A stretch of DNA of 64,000 nt from Hygrophila difformis (lineage: Eukaryota > Streptophyta > Magnoliopsida > Lamiales > Acanthaceae): NCBI GenBank assembly GCA_030278955.1, contig JAOANR010000011.1:27594403-27658402 (forward strand), written 5' to 3'. Within the stretch, counting starts at the first letter, position 1; every line of letters starts with the position of its first letter. Below the pieces are notes generated by a model. The model saw only the letters and a program-made list of their open reading frames with translations, searched no databases and was not told the origin of the DNA. The position numbers and the translations under genes were made by a program. Positions 32,969 through 44,339 of the stretch are shown in pieces.

Positions 32969-35623
32969 TGTAACACCCCGATTTTTGGTCACCCAGGTCG
33001 GGATGTCACCGCCACAGCTCCCTAGCAAGACACGGTTTCTCCGAGCTCGCTAAAGAGATGCAAGGCTATGGTTTTCAGAATTTAAAACATTCGAACAGCC
33101 CATTTATATATAATCTAAAAATATTACATCAGAGTTACAGCGGAAAATAATATTTACATATATGTATCGCAGCGGAATTTAAATATAGAGCCAACATGGC
33201 CTAATCACGGGTTAAACAGGCTTGTTCATGCAAGATCTAGTCTAATACAAAAATTCAAAATAATATATCATCCCAAACTTCCCGGGTATGCATATGACGA
33301 TGCATAATTCTCAACTCTGAAAGAACAAGAAAAAGGAAATATGGTTTTGGTCAGCACTACGTGCTGAGTAAGTTAACACAAACATGATTAAGGGGTTTCA
33401 AAGCCATTACTTAAATTTAATGAAAACATGTGCACAATTTAAACAATTCATGTAATCGCATAATTTAGAAGACATGGACTCATAAGATCATCAATATAGC
33501 TTGCAATGTAATTAAATAAGTTGCCATAAATTTAAAAAAACACAATTTATCAAGGACTTAATTGGATTCCCTCATCGATGTCTCGTTTCGATTCTTTTAC
33601 AGATCACCACCGCTAGGGCTCTTATGTCCGCCAGCCTTACGCCTGGGCTCTTATGTCCACAGGTATCATGGTCAATACAGATCTTTTAATTAGAGTTAAT
33701 CCGTCCGCTAGCCATACGATCCGTGTTTCGCTAGGGCTCTTACGTCAACCTAGACATACACTTGGGCTCTTATGTCCCAAGCCGCAGAGAACATTGACAG
33801 TATCTAGCTTAGTCATAACCCACAATATTTTAATCTTCTCATTTCGTGTATCGTATTTCAAAGTATTTCTATCCGTTTCAACCTCAAAGGTTAATTTCAC
33901 CGTTTCCACAAGATTTCAAGTTTTGACTCAGTCAACCACAGTTTACTCTAAAAATTGTCTAAAATCAGATTTAATTTCAAAAATTCCGAAATTTCACAAC
34001 TGACTCCAAAACGTCGAGATCTACAACTTTTGTGTTTTAACTTTTTCGATCCGAGATACCGAAATAGGTCAAAAACACTAATTTTCACAGAAGTACTGTT
34101 CTGTCCGAATTTCATATAACTCAGTTTAAAGATTTCGAATTCTACCATAGCAATTCAACTCCAAATTTAATGAAATTTTACAGAGATCATCTTAAGACAA
34201 TTATCTACAACTTTCATGTTCGGCTAAAGATCTAATTCGGCCTAGAACTCTAGTCAAAAACGTCAACAAGTTCGAATCTATGTTCTGTCCGGTTTTCAAG
34301 ATCCGATTTTAACCAGTTCGGTTTGGGTGGAATTTCTTATAGCAAATCATCACGAAAATTTCTGAAATTTTACGGAGGTATTTATAACGTATAGATCTAC
34401 AACTCTTATGTTCAACGCCAAGCCTAGATCGGTCTAGATCTAAGGTAGAAATCACCAACAGGTTCGAATAAAGATTCTATCATCGTTTCAAGATCTAAAT
34501 CTAAAGCAGGCTCGTTTACGATCGGTTTCGCATATCAAAACACGATGAAAAATTATGAAATTTTTACACAACCTAGATCAGTGTTTTAGGAATGTTTTTT
34601 GTGTTTTAAGTTTCCTCGTTTGAATGCTTTAAGGGGTCCGAATAAATTCAACAAAAGCGCTGCGCCGGTGTAGACAGATTTTAGGTAGGGTTCCATTAGA
34701 TCTATATGTTCGAATCTTTTAACAACCCAAAACCAAAGTAAGCGTTAACTTACAGATCTATGGATGTCTCGGCTCGATGATTCGGAGGCGTGGCTTCCAC
34801 GTTCTTCGTTCTCCCTCCGCGATCCTTCGTTTTTCCTCAACGCGTCCGGATCGGGGTTTAGAATAGAAAAGAGGTTTAATTAGGATTCGTTTTCGAATCT
34901 TGAATGGAAAAGAATGGACAAGAATGGTTCGAATCTTACCCCGATGATCGAAGACTCCTAATTTTCGTCCAAGTCAGTCCCTTGATTCGGTTTTGTGCCT
35001 TCGACGACTCCGGAATTAGGGTTTTGTGTGTAGAGAGATTTCGTAGGGTTTTGTAAAGATGTTCGGGGCTCCCAAGGGGGTTTATTTATAGACAACTAAG
35101 ACCTAGGGCGTCCAAGATCTGACCCTAAGAGTCTAGAGTCGAAGATGTTCAACCGAAAGTCGAAAAATCCGCGTTCGGGCGAGAAAATCGCGGAACGACC
35201 GATTCTGCCAAGTGGCGCGCACCTGGCGCGGTTTTCTCCTTTGGAGCGCGCGGCGACCGCGCCGTCCTGGCCTGGACTTCGGTCTGGGCCGGGTCGTGTG
35301 ATCCGTCGGGCGTTTCCTCCTCTCTTTCGGACTTCTATCCCTCTACGCTCCCGGATCCGGATTTCCGGGGTATCTTCGGGCTCCGATTTCCTATCTTAAT
35401 TTTATTCGGATCTAAATTTATATTTGGACTCGAGTTATTGAGTCCATCGGTGTCGGGTCCCCGTACAACCATTTATTCGACTAAATTGTCTTCGGCTTCC
35501 CGGGTTCTTGGAATTTTGTTTCCTTTTTAATTTAAATTCCATTTCTCATTTCCTCTACATTTATTTCTTTATTTATTTTATTTATTGTATTTATTTTATG
35601 TTGGAAAATTTCCGGGTATTACA
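32969..35623 (-). repeat. 3' LTR of the family D element
   Basis: 2,655 bp, the same length as its partner. On the minus strand it begins TGTAATACCCGGAAATTTTCC and ends GGGGTGTTACA. It includes a tandem motif GGGCTCTTATGTCC (33615-33775 on the plus strand). Confidence 0.9.
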
Positions 35624-35903
35624 GTCTACCCTCCTTAAGAATCAATTTCGTCCTCGAAGTTGTGTTTCGGCTCTTCTCGTGCCAAAGTCTTTTTGTTGTT
35701 TTATTATTTTGCGACTGAACTTAGAATTAAAACTTCTAAGCTGCCTACGTACCCTGTGAAGGGATCAAGCCATAACGTAGTTCAAAACAATTTGAATTTG
35801 TTTATTTATTCATTCGGAATACATATCATCAAAAATAAATGTCCATCTTACGGGGTATTACATCCTCTCCCCCTTAGGACTTCAGTTATGTCCCCATAAC
35901 TGC
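35624..35903 (-). promoter_or_regulatory. Double polypurine tract region of the family D element
   Basis: On the minus strand there are two copies of the pattern PPT plus TGTAATACCC. One abuts the 3' LTR (CTTAAGGAGGGTAGAC, 35624-35640); the other lies 239 bp upstream (CCTAAGGGGGAGAGGA at 35863-35878, followed by TGTAATACCCC). The sequence between them is homologous to the first 250 bp of family B LTRs. Confidence 0.7.
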
Positions 35904-37022
35904 CTATTCATTATTCTCAAGAGGGTTCGGGTTTTGGTCTTGTTCCTCGTCACTCTCCCCTTGCTGAAGGTTCACCAAATCTACTCTCTTTTCGATCGCC
36001 TCCTCTGGCGTTCGACATCCACTAGCCTTGTGACCAAGCTTGCCGCACCTATGGCAGGTTCCAGGCTTCGGGCATTGGCGCACCAGATGTGCATGGTTGC
36101 ATCGTGGGCAACGTGGTATAAACGCACCACGGTTGTCGTCTCCCCCATCGTTGAGACCCTTATTTCCTTTCCTTCGGGATCCGTTGTCTTTCCTAGAGTT
36201 GTTGTTGTTGTCTTTCCGATCCTTCTTCTCAAGTCCTTGCGAGTCCTTGCTCGACTCACCATGTTCCTTACGCTTCAATTGCTGGATTCGAGCAATTGAT
36301 ACGGCGCGATCATATATCGTCTGCAGGTTCGTGAATTGTCCTACTGCAAGTATCTCCCGGATACTAAGGTTCAGACTCATCTCGAATTTTTGAGCCTTGT
36401 CAGAGTCGGTTGGTACTATCCTCGCAGCGAATCGTACTAGCTCCTTGAATTTGGTGTAGTATTCTTATACCGTTTGTGCACCTTGCTTTAAGTTGATGAA
36501 TTCCTCGTACTTCGCAGTCTTGATGCTCAGTGGGTAGAATCTTTCCCTCAAAGCTTCCTTAAGTTCTTCCCAAGTGTAAGCTTCTTCGTCTTCCACTGAA
36601 TTCACTTGGAGATTTTGCCACCACTCATCGGCTTCGCCTCCTAGGTAGTAGGTCACTACGTGTATCTTCTCCTCATCAGGGCACTTGATAGCATTCAAGA
36701 GCTTGTCAAAGGTACGGATCCATCCTTCCAACTTGGCTGGATCCTCTTGGCCGTCATAATGGGGTGGGTGGTAAGGGTTCACTAATGCCAAGTAGTAGAC
36801 TCGGGCTACTGGCGGAGGTACTGTTTGTGTCCTATGCACCTCGGCATTTCCCAATGCTATAAGGAGTTCCTCTACAGATTTTAAACGTGCTTCCATATTA
36901 TTGGGCGCTTGAGGCACTTGCTCTCCTAGGTTCTGAGGACTTCCACTGTTGTTGGGCGTGTTGGAAAGGTTAGTGTCAGTGCCGTTTGGACTCACCTTCC
37001 TTGGTTTCCTCCTAGGCGCCAT
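35904..37022 (-). pseudogene. gag: Gag of the family D element, one stop codon
   Basis: Starts MAPRRKPRKVSPNG at 37020-37022. The capsid domain includes PAKLEGWIRTFDKLLNA, YYLGGEADEWWQNL and LRERFYPLS. A TAA at 36465-36467 interrupts the frame within GAQTV/EYYTKF; the frame then runs on to 35904 with LNLSIREI. Two zinc knuckles are present: CPRCNHAHLVRQC and CHRCGKLGHKASGC. About 372 codons in all. It is very close to the open gag at 63296, so the stop is recent and a functional relative exists in this window. It packages RNA into virus-like particles. Confidence 0.88.
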
Positions 37023-37676
37023 TTTCTGTTATAACGTGTATAAATTAGCTTGTCTTGGTTTAGATAGATCTTCGAACAAGACGTTTCGCAAATTTCTAAT
37101 TTCAAATTTTCGGGTTTGTGTTTGGAAATCCAAACAAGATTCTAGGAATAAAGAGTGTTTTAATAAAACTTGATTTTTCTCATTGTTCCACATGAGGAAG
37201 TTTTCTAATTTGTACAAGGGTAGGAATGGCTAAGGTCGAGGATTGTTATGATTAGGCGAACGCATAGATGAACGCGATCTAGAACTAAGGCAAGATCAGT
37301 CTCTAGTTAGCTTCCTTAATTTGATGTCAAGCGTCTAAGTTATCTAGTGCAAGCAAAAGATCTAAGTTAATATTCGCCAAGATTCTAGGTTATAATTCGC
37401 CAAGATGCTAAGTTAAAATTCGCAAAGATTCTAAGTTCTCTACATAAAAGAGATGCAATATGCAAATGCGAGTGATGATTTCCCCCCAAAAAAATAATTT
37501 ATGCACTATATATATATTTTTCCCATGGGGTTTAAAATAAAAATTTCTCCATGGAAATAATACTTTAAAATTTAAAATAATAGTCAAGATATTAATAATA
37601 GTTTAAAAATAATAATGGTTTGAAAATAGTAGTTTAAAAATACTAGCTTAAAAATATCCGGGCTCTGATACCACTC
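37023..37676 (-). promoter_or_regulatory. Leader and primer binding site of the family D element
   Basis: GTGGTATCAGAGCCCG on the minus strand lies 2-3 bp from the 5' LTR end (37677), complementary to initiator tRNA-Met. The rest of the leader is AT-rich and non-coding. Confidence 0.85.
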
Positions 37677-40331
37677 TGTAACACCCCAATTTTTGGTCAC
37701 CCAGGTCGGGATGTCACCGCCACACCTCCCTAGCAAGACACGGTTTCTCCGAGCTCGCTAAAGAGATGCAAGGCTATGGTTTTCAGAATTTAAAACATTC
37801 GAACAGCCCATTTATATATAATCTAAAAATATTACATCAGAGTTACAGCGGAAAATAATATTTACATATATGTATCGCAGCGGAATTTAAATATAGAGCC
37901 AACATGGCCTAATCACGGGTTAAACAGGCCCGTTCATGCAAGATCTAGTCTAATACAAAAATTCAAAATAATATATCATCCCAAACTTCCCGGGTATGCA
38001 TATGATGATGCATAATTCTCAACTCTGAAAGAACAAGAAAAAGGAAATATGGTTTTGGTCAGCACTACGTGCTGAGTAAGTTAACACAAACATGATTAAG
38101 GGGTTTCAAAGCCATTACTTAAATTTAATGAAAACGTGTGCACAATTTAAACAATTCATGTAATCGCATAATTTAGAAGACATGGACTCATAAGATCATC
38201 AATATAGCTTGCAATGTAATTAAATAAGTTGCCATAAATTTAAAAAAACACAATTTATCAAGGACTTAATTGGATTCCCTCATCGATGTCTCGTTTCGAT
38301 TCTTTTACAGATCACCACCGCTAGGGCTCTTATGTCCGCCAGCCTTACGCCTGGGCTCTTATGTCCACAGGTATCATGGTCAATACAGATCTTTTAATTA
38401 GAGTTAATCCGTCCGCTAGCCATACGATCAGTGTTTCGCTAGGGCTCTTACGTCAACCTAGACAAACACTTGGGCTCTTATGTCCCAAGCCGCAGAGAAC
38501 ATTGACAGTATCTAGCTTAGTCATAACCCACAATATTTTAATCTTCTCGTTTCGTGTATCGCATTTCAAAGTATTTCTATCCGTTTCAACCTCAAAGGTT
38601 AATTTCACCGTTTCCACAAGATTTCAAGTTTTGACTCGGTCAACCATAGTTTACTCTAAAAATTGTCTAAAATCAGATTTAATTTCAAAAATTCCGAAAT
38701 TTCACGACTGACTCCAAAACGTTGAGATCTACAACTTTTGTGTTTTAACTTTTTCGATCCAAGATACCGAAATAGGTCAAAAACACTAATTTTCACAGAA
38801 GTACTGTTCTGTCCGAATTTCATATAACTCAGTTTAAAGATTTCGAATTCTACCATAGCAATTCAACTCCAAATTTAATGAACTTTTACAGAGATCATCT
38901 TAAGACAATTATCTACAACTTTCATGTTCGGCTAAAGATCTAATTCGGCCTAGAACTCTAGTCAAAAACGTCAACAAGTTCGAATCTATGTTCTGTCCGG
39001 TTTTCAAGATCCGATTTTAACCAGTTCGGTTTGGGTGGAATTTCTTATATCAAATCATCACGAAAATTTCTGAAATTTTACGGAGGTATTCATAACGTAT
39101 AGATCTACAACTCTTATGTTCAACGCCAAGCCTAGATCGGTCTAGATCTAAGGTAGAAATCACCAACAGGTTCGTATAAAGATTCTATCATCGTTTCAAG
39201 ATCTAAATCTAAAGCAGGCTCGTTTATGATCGGTTTCGCATATCAAAACACGATGAAAAATTATGAAATTTTTACACAACCTAGATCAGTGTTTTAGGAA
39301 TGTTTTTCGTGTTTTAAGTTTCCTCGTTTGAATGTTTTAAGGGGTCCGAATAAATTCAACAAAAGCGCTGCGTCGGTGTAGACAGATTTTAGGTAGGGTT
39401 CCATTAGATCTATATGTTCGAATCTTTTAACAACCCAAAACCAAAGTAAGCGTTAACTTACAGATCTATGGATGTCTCGGCTCGATGATTCGGAGGCGTG
39501 GCTTCCACGTTCTTCATTCTCCCTCCGCGATCCTTCGTTTTTCCTCAACACGTCCGGATCGGGGTTTAGAATAGAAAAGAGGTTTAATTAGGATTCGTTT
39601 TCGAATCTTGAATGGAAAAGAATGGACAAGAATGGTTCGAATCTTACCCCGATGATCGAAGACTCCTAATTTTCGTCCAAGTCAGTCCCTTGATTCGGTT
39701 TTGTGCCTCCGATGACTCCGGAATTAGGGTTTTGTGTGTAGAGAGATTTCGTAGGGTTTTGTAAAGGTGTTCGGGGCTCCCAAGGGGGTTTATTTATAGA
39801 CAACTAAGACCTAGGGCGTCCAAGATCTGACCCTAAGAGTCTAGAGTCGAAGATGTTCAACCGAAAGTCGAAAAATCCGCGTTCGGGCGAGAAAATCGCG
39901 GAACGACCGATTCTGCCAAGTGGCGCGCACCTGGCGCGGTTTTCTCCTTTGGAGCGCGTGGCGACCGCGCCGTCCTGGCCTGGACTTCGGTCTGGGCCGG
40001 GTCGTGCGATCCGTCGGGCATTTCCTCCTCTCTTTCGGACTTCTATCCCTCTACGCTCCCGGATCCGGATTTTCGGGGTATCTTCGGGCTCCGATTTCCT
40101 ATCTTAATTTTATTCGGATCTAAATTTATATTTGGACTCGAGTTATTGAGTCCATCGGTGTCGGGTCCCCGTACAACCATTTATTCGACTAAATTGTCTT
40201 CGGCTTCCCGGGTTCTTGGAATTTTGTTTCCTTTTTAATTTAAATTCCATTTCTCATTTCCTCTACATTTATTTCTTTATTTATTTTATTTATTGTATTT
40301 ATTTTATGTTGGAAAATTTCTGGGTATTACA
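37677..40331 (-). repeat. 5' LTR of the family D element
   Basis: 2,655 bp. It differs from its partner at about 33 positions, of which about 27 are transitions. It is followed by GACCC at 40332-40336. Confidence 0.9.
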
Positions 40332-40509
40332 GACCCTATTCTCTAACTAAGTAAGTAAGACCTTACTCTTCAATTTTTGTGGTTTATTGTCGTTTAAAAC
40401 TTAAGATCTAGACACGTAACTAAAATCGGTTTCCAAAAACCCTATTTTCGTCCAATTTTAGAAACTCGCCTAAAACCCGACCTTCGGGAATTCAAACCGA
40501 AACCTTTTA

Positions 40510-41110
40510 AACATAGATTTTGTTCATAAGACTCTAATATACCTTATGTCCAAATTTCAGCCATTGACATAAAGATTTGATATCCCAAATCGTACCGTAA
40601 AGTTTCTGTAATAAAACCGAGCGTTTGAATTCTGGACAGATTTATTGACTCGAATTGTTGCATATTTTTCACCCGTTTTTAGATCGATTCAACTTTGCAT
40701 TTCTAAAAAATAGTTGTAGATAATTGTGTCTAGATTATGCATATAAAATTTCATGAATTTTGGAGTTCATTTGATATGTCAAAACGGACGATTTCAGAAC
40801 CTGTTCTAAACCGATCTTTGAATCCGCGCGTATGCAACGTTTTGGTGTCAACTTTTGAACATCTAAAATTCATTATTTCCAAAATCTTAAAACATGAAAG
40901 TTGTTCATTAAGGTGTTATGTACGTCCTATAAAAATTTCGGACCAATTGGATTTGAAATGAATTTTTAATCGGCGTCTCACGTAACTGTGTCGGAATCAG
41001 TCCTTTGGACAGAAATCTTCTTTTGTAAAGAACTCGAAATTTGACTCACTTCGAAACCTTATTTCCAAAAACTTAAAAGATGAAAGTTGTTCGTATGTGT
41101 GTTCTTGAGC
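40510..41110 (+). repeat. Degenerate repeat of about 187 bp inside the family B LTR
   Basis: A block related to AACATGAAAGTTGTTCNTNAGG recurs at about 40515, 40708, 40896 and 41082 (spacings about 193, 188 and 186 bp). Each is followed by a phrase like AAATTTCAGAATTTTTGGA. The same arrangement occurs in the other long LTRs of the window. Confidence 0.75.
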
Positions 41111-41289
41111 TACTGTGTAAATTTCAGAATTTTTGGTTTAAAGATGATTTTTTTAAAGGCGTAAACTGTGTCGAATCGGATTTTTCGAACTTGAGAAAAC
41201 TCGAACTACGAAACGCGATATCGAATATTTTGTAACATTGAAATATGAAATTTCAAAAAATCCCGTCCACTAGGCTGAGCCGATCTTCA

Positions 41290-41500
41290 TGCTATCATTA
41301 TTTTTGAGACTGCCTCGTTAGTGGTCTCCTTACTATCTGAGATTGCCTCGTTAGTGATCTCACGCGCTGTGTTATTTGGATTGCCTCGTTAGTGGTCCTA
41401 CTATCTTTGAGACTGCCTCGTTAGTGGTCTCCCATTTATTTGGACTGCCTCGTTAGTGGTCCTACGATTTGAGATTGCCTCGTTAGTGATCTCCCCGGTA
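41290..41500 (+). repeat. Tandem array TGCCTCGTTAGTGRTCT in the family B LTR
   Basis: At least six copies of GANTGCCTCGTTAGTGRTCTC with variable short spacers. The same motif (reverse-oriented) forms the array of the solo LTR at 55144-58292. Confidence 0.85.
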
Positions 41501-42197
41501 TGGTGTCCTCTTCTTAGTTTGCGGGATAAAACATAAAAGACTTGCGTGAGTGTTTAATTATGCTTAAGTTTTATTTACCATGTTTTTAAATCATGCTTCT
41601 AAATTACGTTCTTAAATTATGCTTTTAAATTACACTTTTAAATTAAGTCCTTTAATTATGTATTCTCGTCTTGAATAAATTAATCATGTTCTTCCGCTGC
41701 GAGTAAACTATGAATTTTTAATTAATGCATGAAAAGTGTAATTTTAAATAAACACATGAAACCCCTTAAATTGTTTAGTTAGGGATTAACTTACTCGGTA
41801 TATTTTTATACTGATAAACCCGTTGTTATTTTTTTTCTTTTTACAGAGTATGTCGAGTGACGCATGCACTTGCACTTGGGGGAAAACTTTTATGAACATT
41901 TTTATTCACTGCATTTTACTACTGTTTTACCAGGCCTGTTGAACCCGAGGTTTGGCCGTGTTGGCCGTGGTTACTTTTTCCGCTGCATTTACTCTATCTC
42001 GTGCATGGATGATTATTACTTCCGTATTTTGAATTAAATATTATTAAATTCCGGATTCAATATTGAAATGTTTTTAAATCTTTTACGTACCCACAAGCCT
42101 TGCATTTCCTTGGTGAGCTCGGGAAGCCGTGTCTTGCTAGGGAGATGTGGCGGTGACATCCCGGCCTGGGTTATCAAATCTGTGGTGTTACAACAAA

Positions 42198-42839
42198 GCT
42201 TCAATTATACTCATAAGATACACGAAATTTGCCCATAAATTAAAACAATTGCTCAAGCAACACTTCATCATCACAATATGACACCAAACAACAACAATGA
42301 AACCATCTTTCATGCCACAATACCACCCAAAAATCAAGAATTTCCTATTATTCCTGCCAAAAACACATACACATTGGGGCATAAACTCAACAAAATCAAC
42401 AAAAAACAACATCAATAATCACATATGCTTGCTAATTTGCACAAATCACGCTTAAAAATAACAAATCCCCAAATTGTGCACATAAACCCTAATTTCAAAA
42501 ACCCATCCAAAATCAAGTCATCCAAAGCGTAAAAATTGAAATTGGTAAGTAGAAGTAGTAGATACATACCTTGCAAGGCAAAATTGGAGTCGGAATCGGT
42601 AGAATTTGAGATCGGAAGAACGGATTTGAGAGAAAATGTGAAGTGGTCTCGGATGGGGAAATGGGGGAAGTGGCTCGCGCGGGGCGTGAGCCCTATTTTT
42701 TCGAACAGGTGAGTCCGCGCGGTCCCCGCGCGCTGAGGCCTCATACCGCGTGGACCCCGCGCGGGTCACGAATGAGGTTTTTTTTATTTTTTTATTTTCC
42801 AATTTAGCTTTATTCTCTTCTACTTTACACTACTCACGT
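42198..42839 (-). promoter_or_regulatory. Distal leader and GC-dyad promoter-like part of the antisense accessory ORF
   Basis: On the minus strand, two GC-rich dyads (about 42715-42770 with CGCGCGGGGACCGCGCGG, and GGCTCACGCCCCGCGCGAGCC at 42671-42691) are followed by a leader. A plant-type donor CAAG/GTATGTATC follows near 42570, then AT-rich intron-like sequence. The plan (GC dyads, short leader, intron, ORF) copies that of Athila accessory ORF 1. Confidence 0.5.
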
Positions 42840-43518
42840 AGCCCGAGCATACATCGATAATGTGGTACGACGACATGGAGTACCACATGACGTCATCTCG
42901 GACAGAGACAATAGATTTGTCTCTCATTCTTGGACAAAACTACAAGAAGCCCTCGGTACGAAGATAAAGATGAGTACTGCGTTCCACCCCATGACGGATG
43001 GACAGACAGAAAGGACAATCCAAACGTTGGAAGATATGCTAAGGGCATGTGTCCTAGAGTTTAAGGGTAGTTGGGAAAATCACTTACCACTAATCGAATT
43101 TTCCTACAACAATAGTTACCATGCTAGCATAGGCATGGCACCTTTCGAGGCACTATATGGACGCAAGTGCCGAAGCCCATTGAGCTGGGAAGGGAACAAT
43201 AGGACTATGGAAGTTGGACCGCGACTTGTTGAGGACATGGCTCAACAAATCAAAATAATCCAAGGAAATATGAGAGCCGCTCAGGACCGGCAAAAGAGCT
43301 ATGCCGATGTGAGACGACAAGACTTGGAATTTCAAATCGGCGATAAGGTCATGCTGAAGGTATCACCGATGAAGGGGGTAATGCGCTTTAGCAAGCGAGG
43401 AAAATTGAGTCCACGATACATAGGACCGTATGAGATCCTAGAAAGAGTGGGAAACCTAGTATATCGGCTAGCATTGCCGCCACAATTCGCTCGTGTCCAT
43501 GATGTGTTCCATGTCTAA
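42840..43518 (+). pseudogene. Chromovirus integrase, C-terminal part
   Basis: Ty3/gypsy integrase fragment beginning within the catalytic core: [17 protein letters not shown] carries the second catalytic Asp and [20 protein letters not shown] the Glu. It continues through [31 protein letters not shown] and the GPF-type block [20 protein letters not shown] at 43516-43518 separates it from the chromodomain, which is in the same frame. RT, RNase H and the zinc finger are missing, replaced by the antisense module whose junction lies near 42840. Confidence 0.88.
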
Positions 43519-43782
43519 CAATTGAAAAAGTATGTACACGATCCGACCCATGTACTCCAACCGGAGGAGATCGAATTGGATGATGACTTGAGCTACGAGG
43601 AAATTCCAGTACGAATACTTGACGTGAAGGAGAGAGTAACTAGAAACAAGACCGTGAGAATGGTCAAGGTTCTTTGGTCTAACCACGAAACTGAGACGGC
43701 AACGTGGGAATTAGAGGCGGATATGAAGGAGCGCTACCCGACCCTTTTCCAAAATGATGCAACCACAATTATGGGGACATAA
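43519..43782 (+). pseudogene. Chromodomain tail of the integrase
   Basis: QLKKYVHDPTHVL then a chromodomain-like block (PVRILDVKERVTRNKTVRM, VKVLWSNHETETATWELE) ending ERYPTLF. This is the targeting module of Tekay/Del chromoviruses, which directs integration into heterochromatin. It is in frame with the integrase but for the TAA at 43516. Confidence 0.85.
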
Positions 43783-44067
43783 CTGTAGCCTTAAGAGGGG
43801 GAGGATGTAACGGCCCGAATATTTACGGATATTTTTGTCCGAATATTTTGTACCCCAAATAAACGAATTCAAATTCTTTTGAACTACGCAAAGACTTGAT
43901 CCCTTCACGGGGTACGTAGGCAACTTGGAAATTTCAATTCTGGGTTTAGTCAAATAATAACAAACAACAACACACAATAATACAATCGCTTAATCAAATA
44001 AATCCCAAACTCGCGAGATGATAAAGCGCAACTTCGAGGACGAAGTTGATTCTTAAGGGGAGTAGAT
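43783..44067 (+). promoter_or_regulatory. Double polypurine tract and 3' region of the family A element
   Basis: The first tract TTAAGAGGGGGAGGA (43791-43805) is followed by TGTAACGGCCCG at 43806. The second, CTTAAGGGGAGTAGA (44052-44066), precedes the LTR start TGTAATACCCG at 44068. The 262 bp between them include TTGAACTACGCAAAGACTTGATCCC, homologous to the start of family B LTRs. The first tract looks like a former or alternative LTR boundary. Confidence 0.75.
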
Positions 44068-44339
44068 TGTAATACCCGTAAATTTTAGGATATAAAATAG
44101 AATTTAATCCGATGAGAAAAGAGGTCTTGTTTCCGAGAACCCGTAAAATCGAAAATGCACGAAAGTCGAAAGACGACGATTTAGGAGCCGACGAACCCAA
44201 AACCGACAGACCTAAGATTTCCAACATGAAATCAATTTAAGTCGGAATAAAATTAGGATGGGAATCACAATCCGAAAATATCCCGGAAAAATCGAGCCCG
44301 AAAACACGGAAGGATAGAAGTCCGAAAGATAGGAGGAAA

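Larger units (their letters stand above)
32969..40331 (-). mobile_element. Complete gag-only gypsy element (family D), non-autonomous
   Basis: Two 2,655-bp LTRs (32969-35623 and 37677-40331), about 33 differences by eye (98.8 percent), and target duplication GACCC (32964-32968 and 40332-40336). Its minus-strand order is 5' LTR, tRNA-Met primer site, gag, polypurine tract, 3' LTR. The internal region is only about 2.05 kb and contains no protease, RT or integrase, so it must have moved with enzymes supplied in trans. Confidence 0.9.
32073..42192 (+). mobile_element. Solo LTR, family B, split by another element
   Basis: Starts TGTAACACCCGAG and ends GGTGTTACA, with a perfect duplication ACAAA (32068-32072 and 42193-42197). 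With the nested element 32969-40336 removed it is about 2.75 kb. It is related to the 5' LTR at 50206. No internal sequence remains, so unequal recombination removed the body. Confidence 0.88.

Noticed and set aside
35010..35030. Telomere-like AATTAGGGTTTTG (also at 39720)
   Set aside because: A single imperfect TTTAGGG-like match in an LTR; no tandem telomeric repeat.
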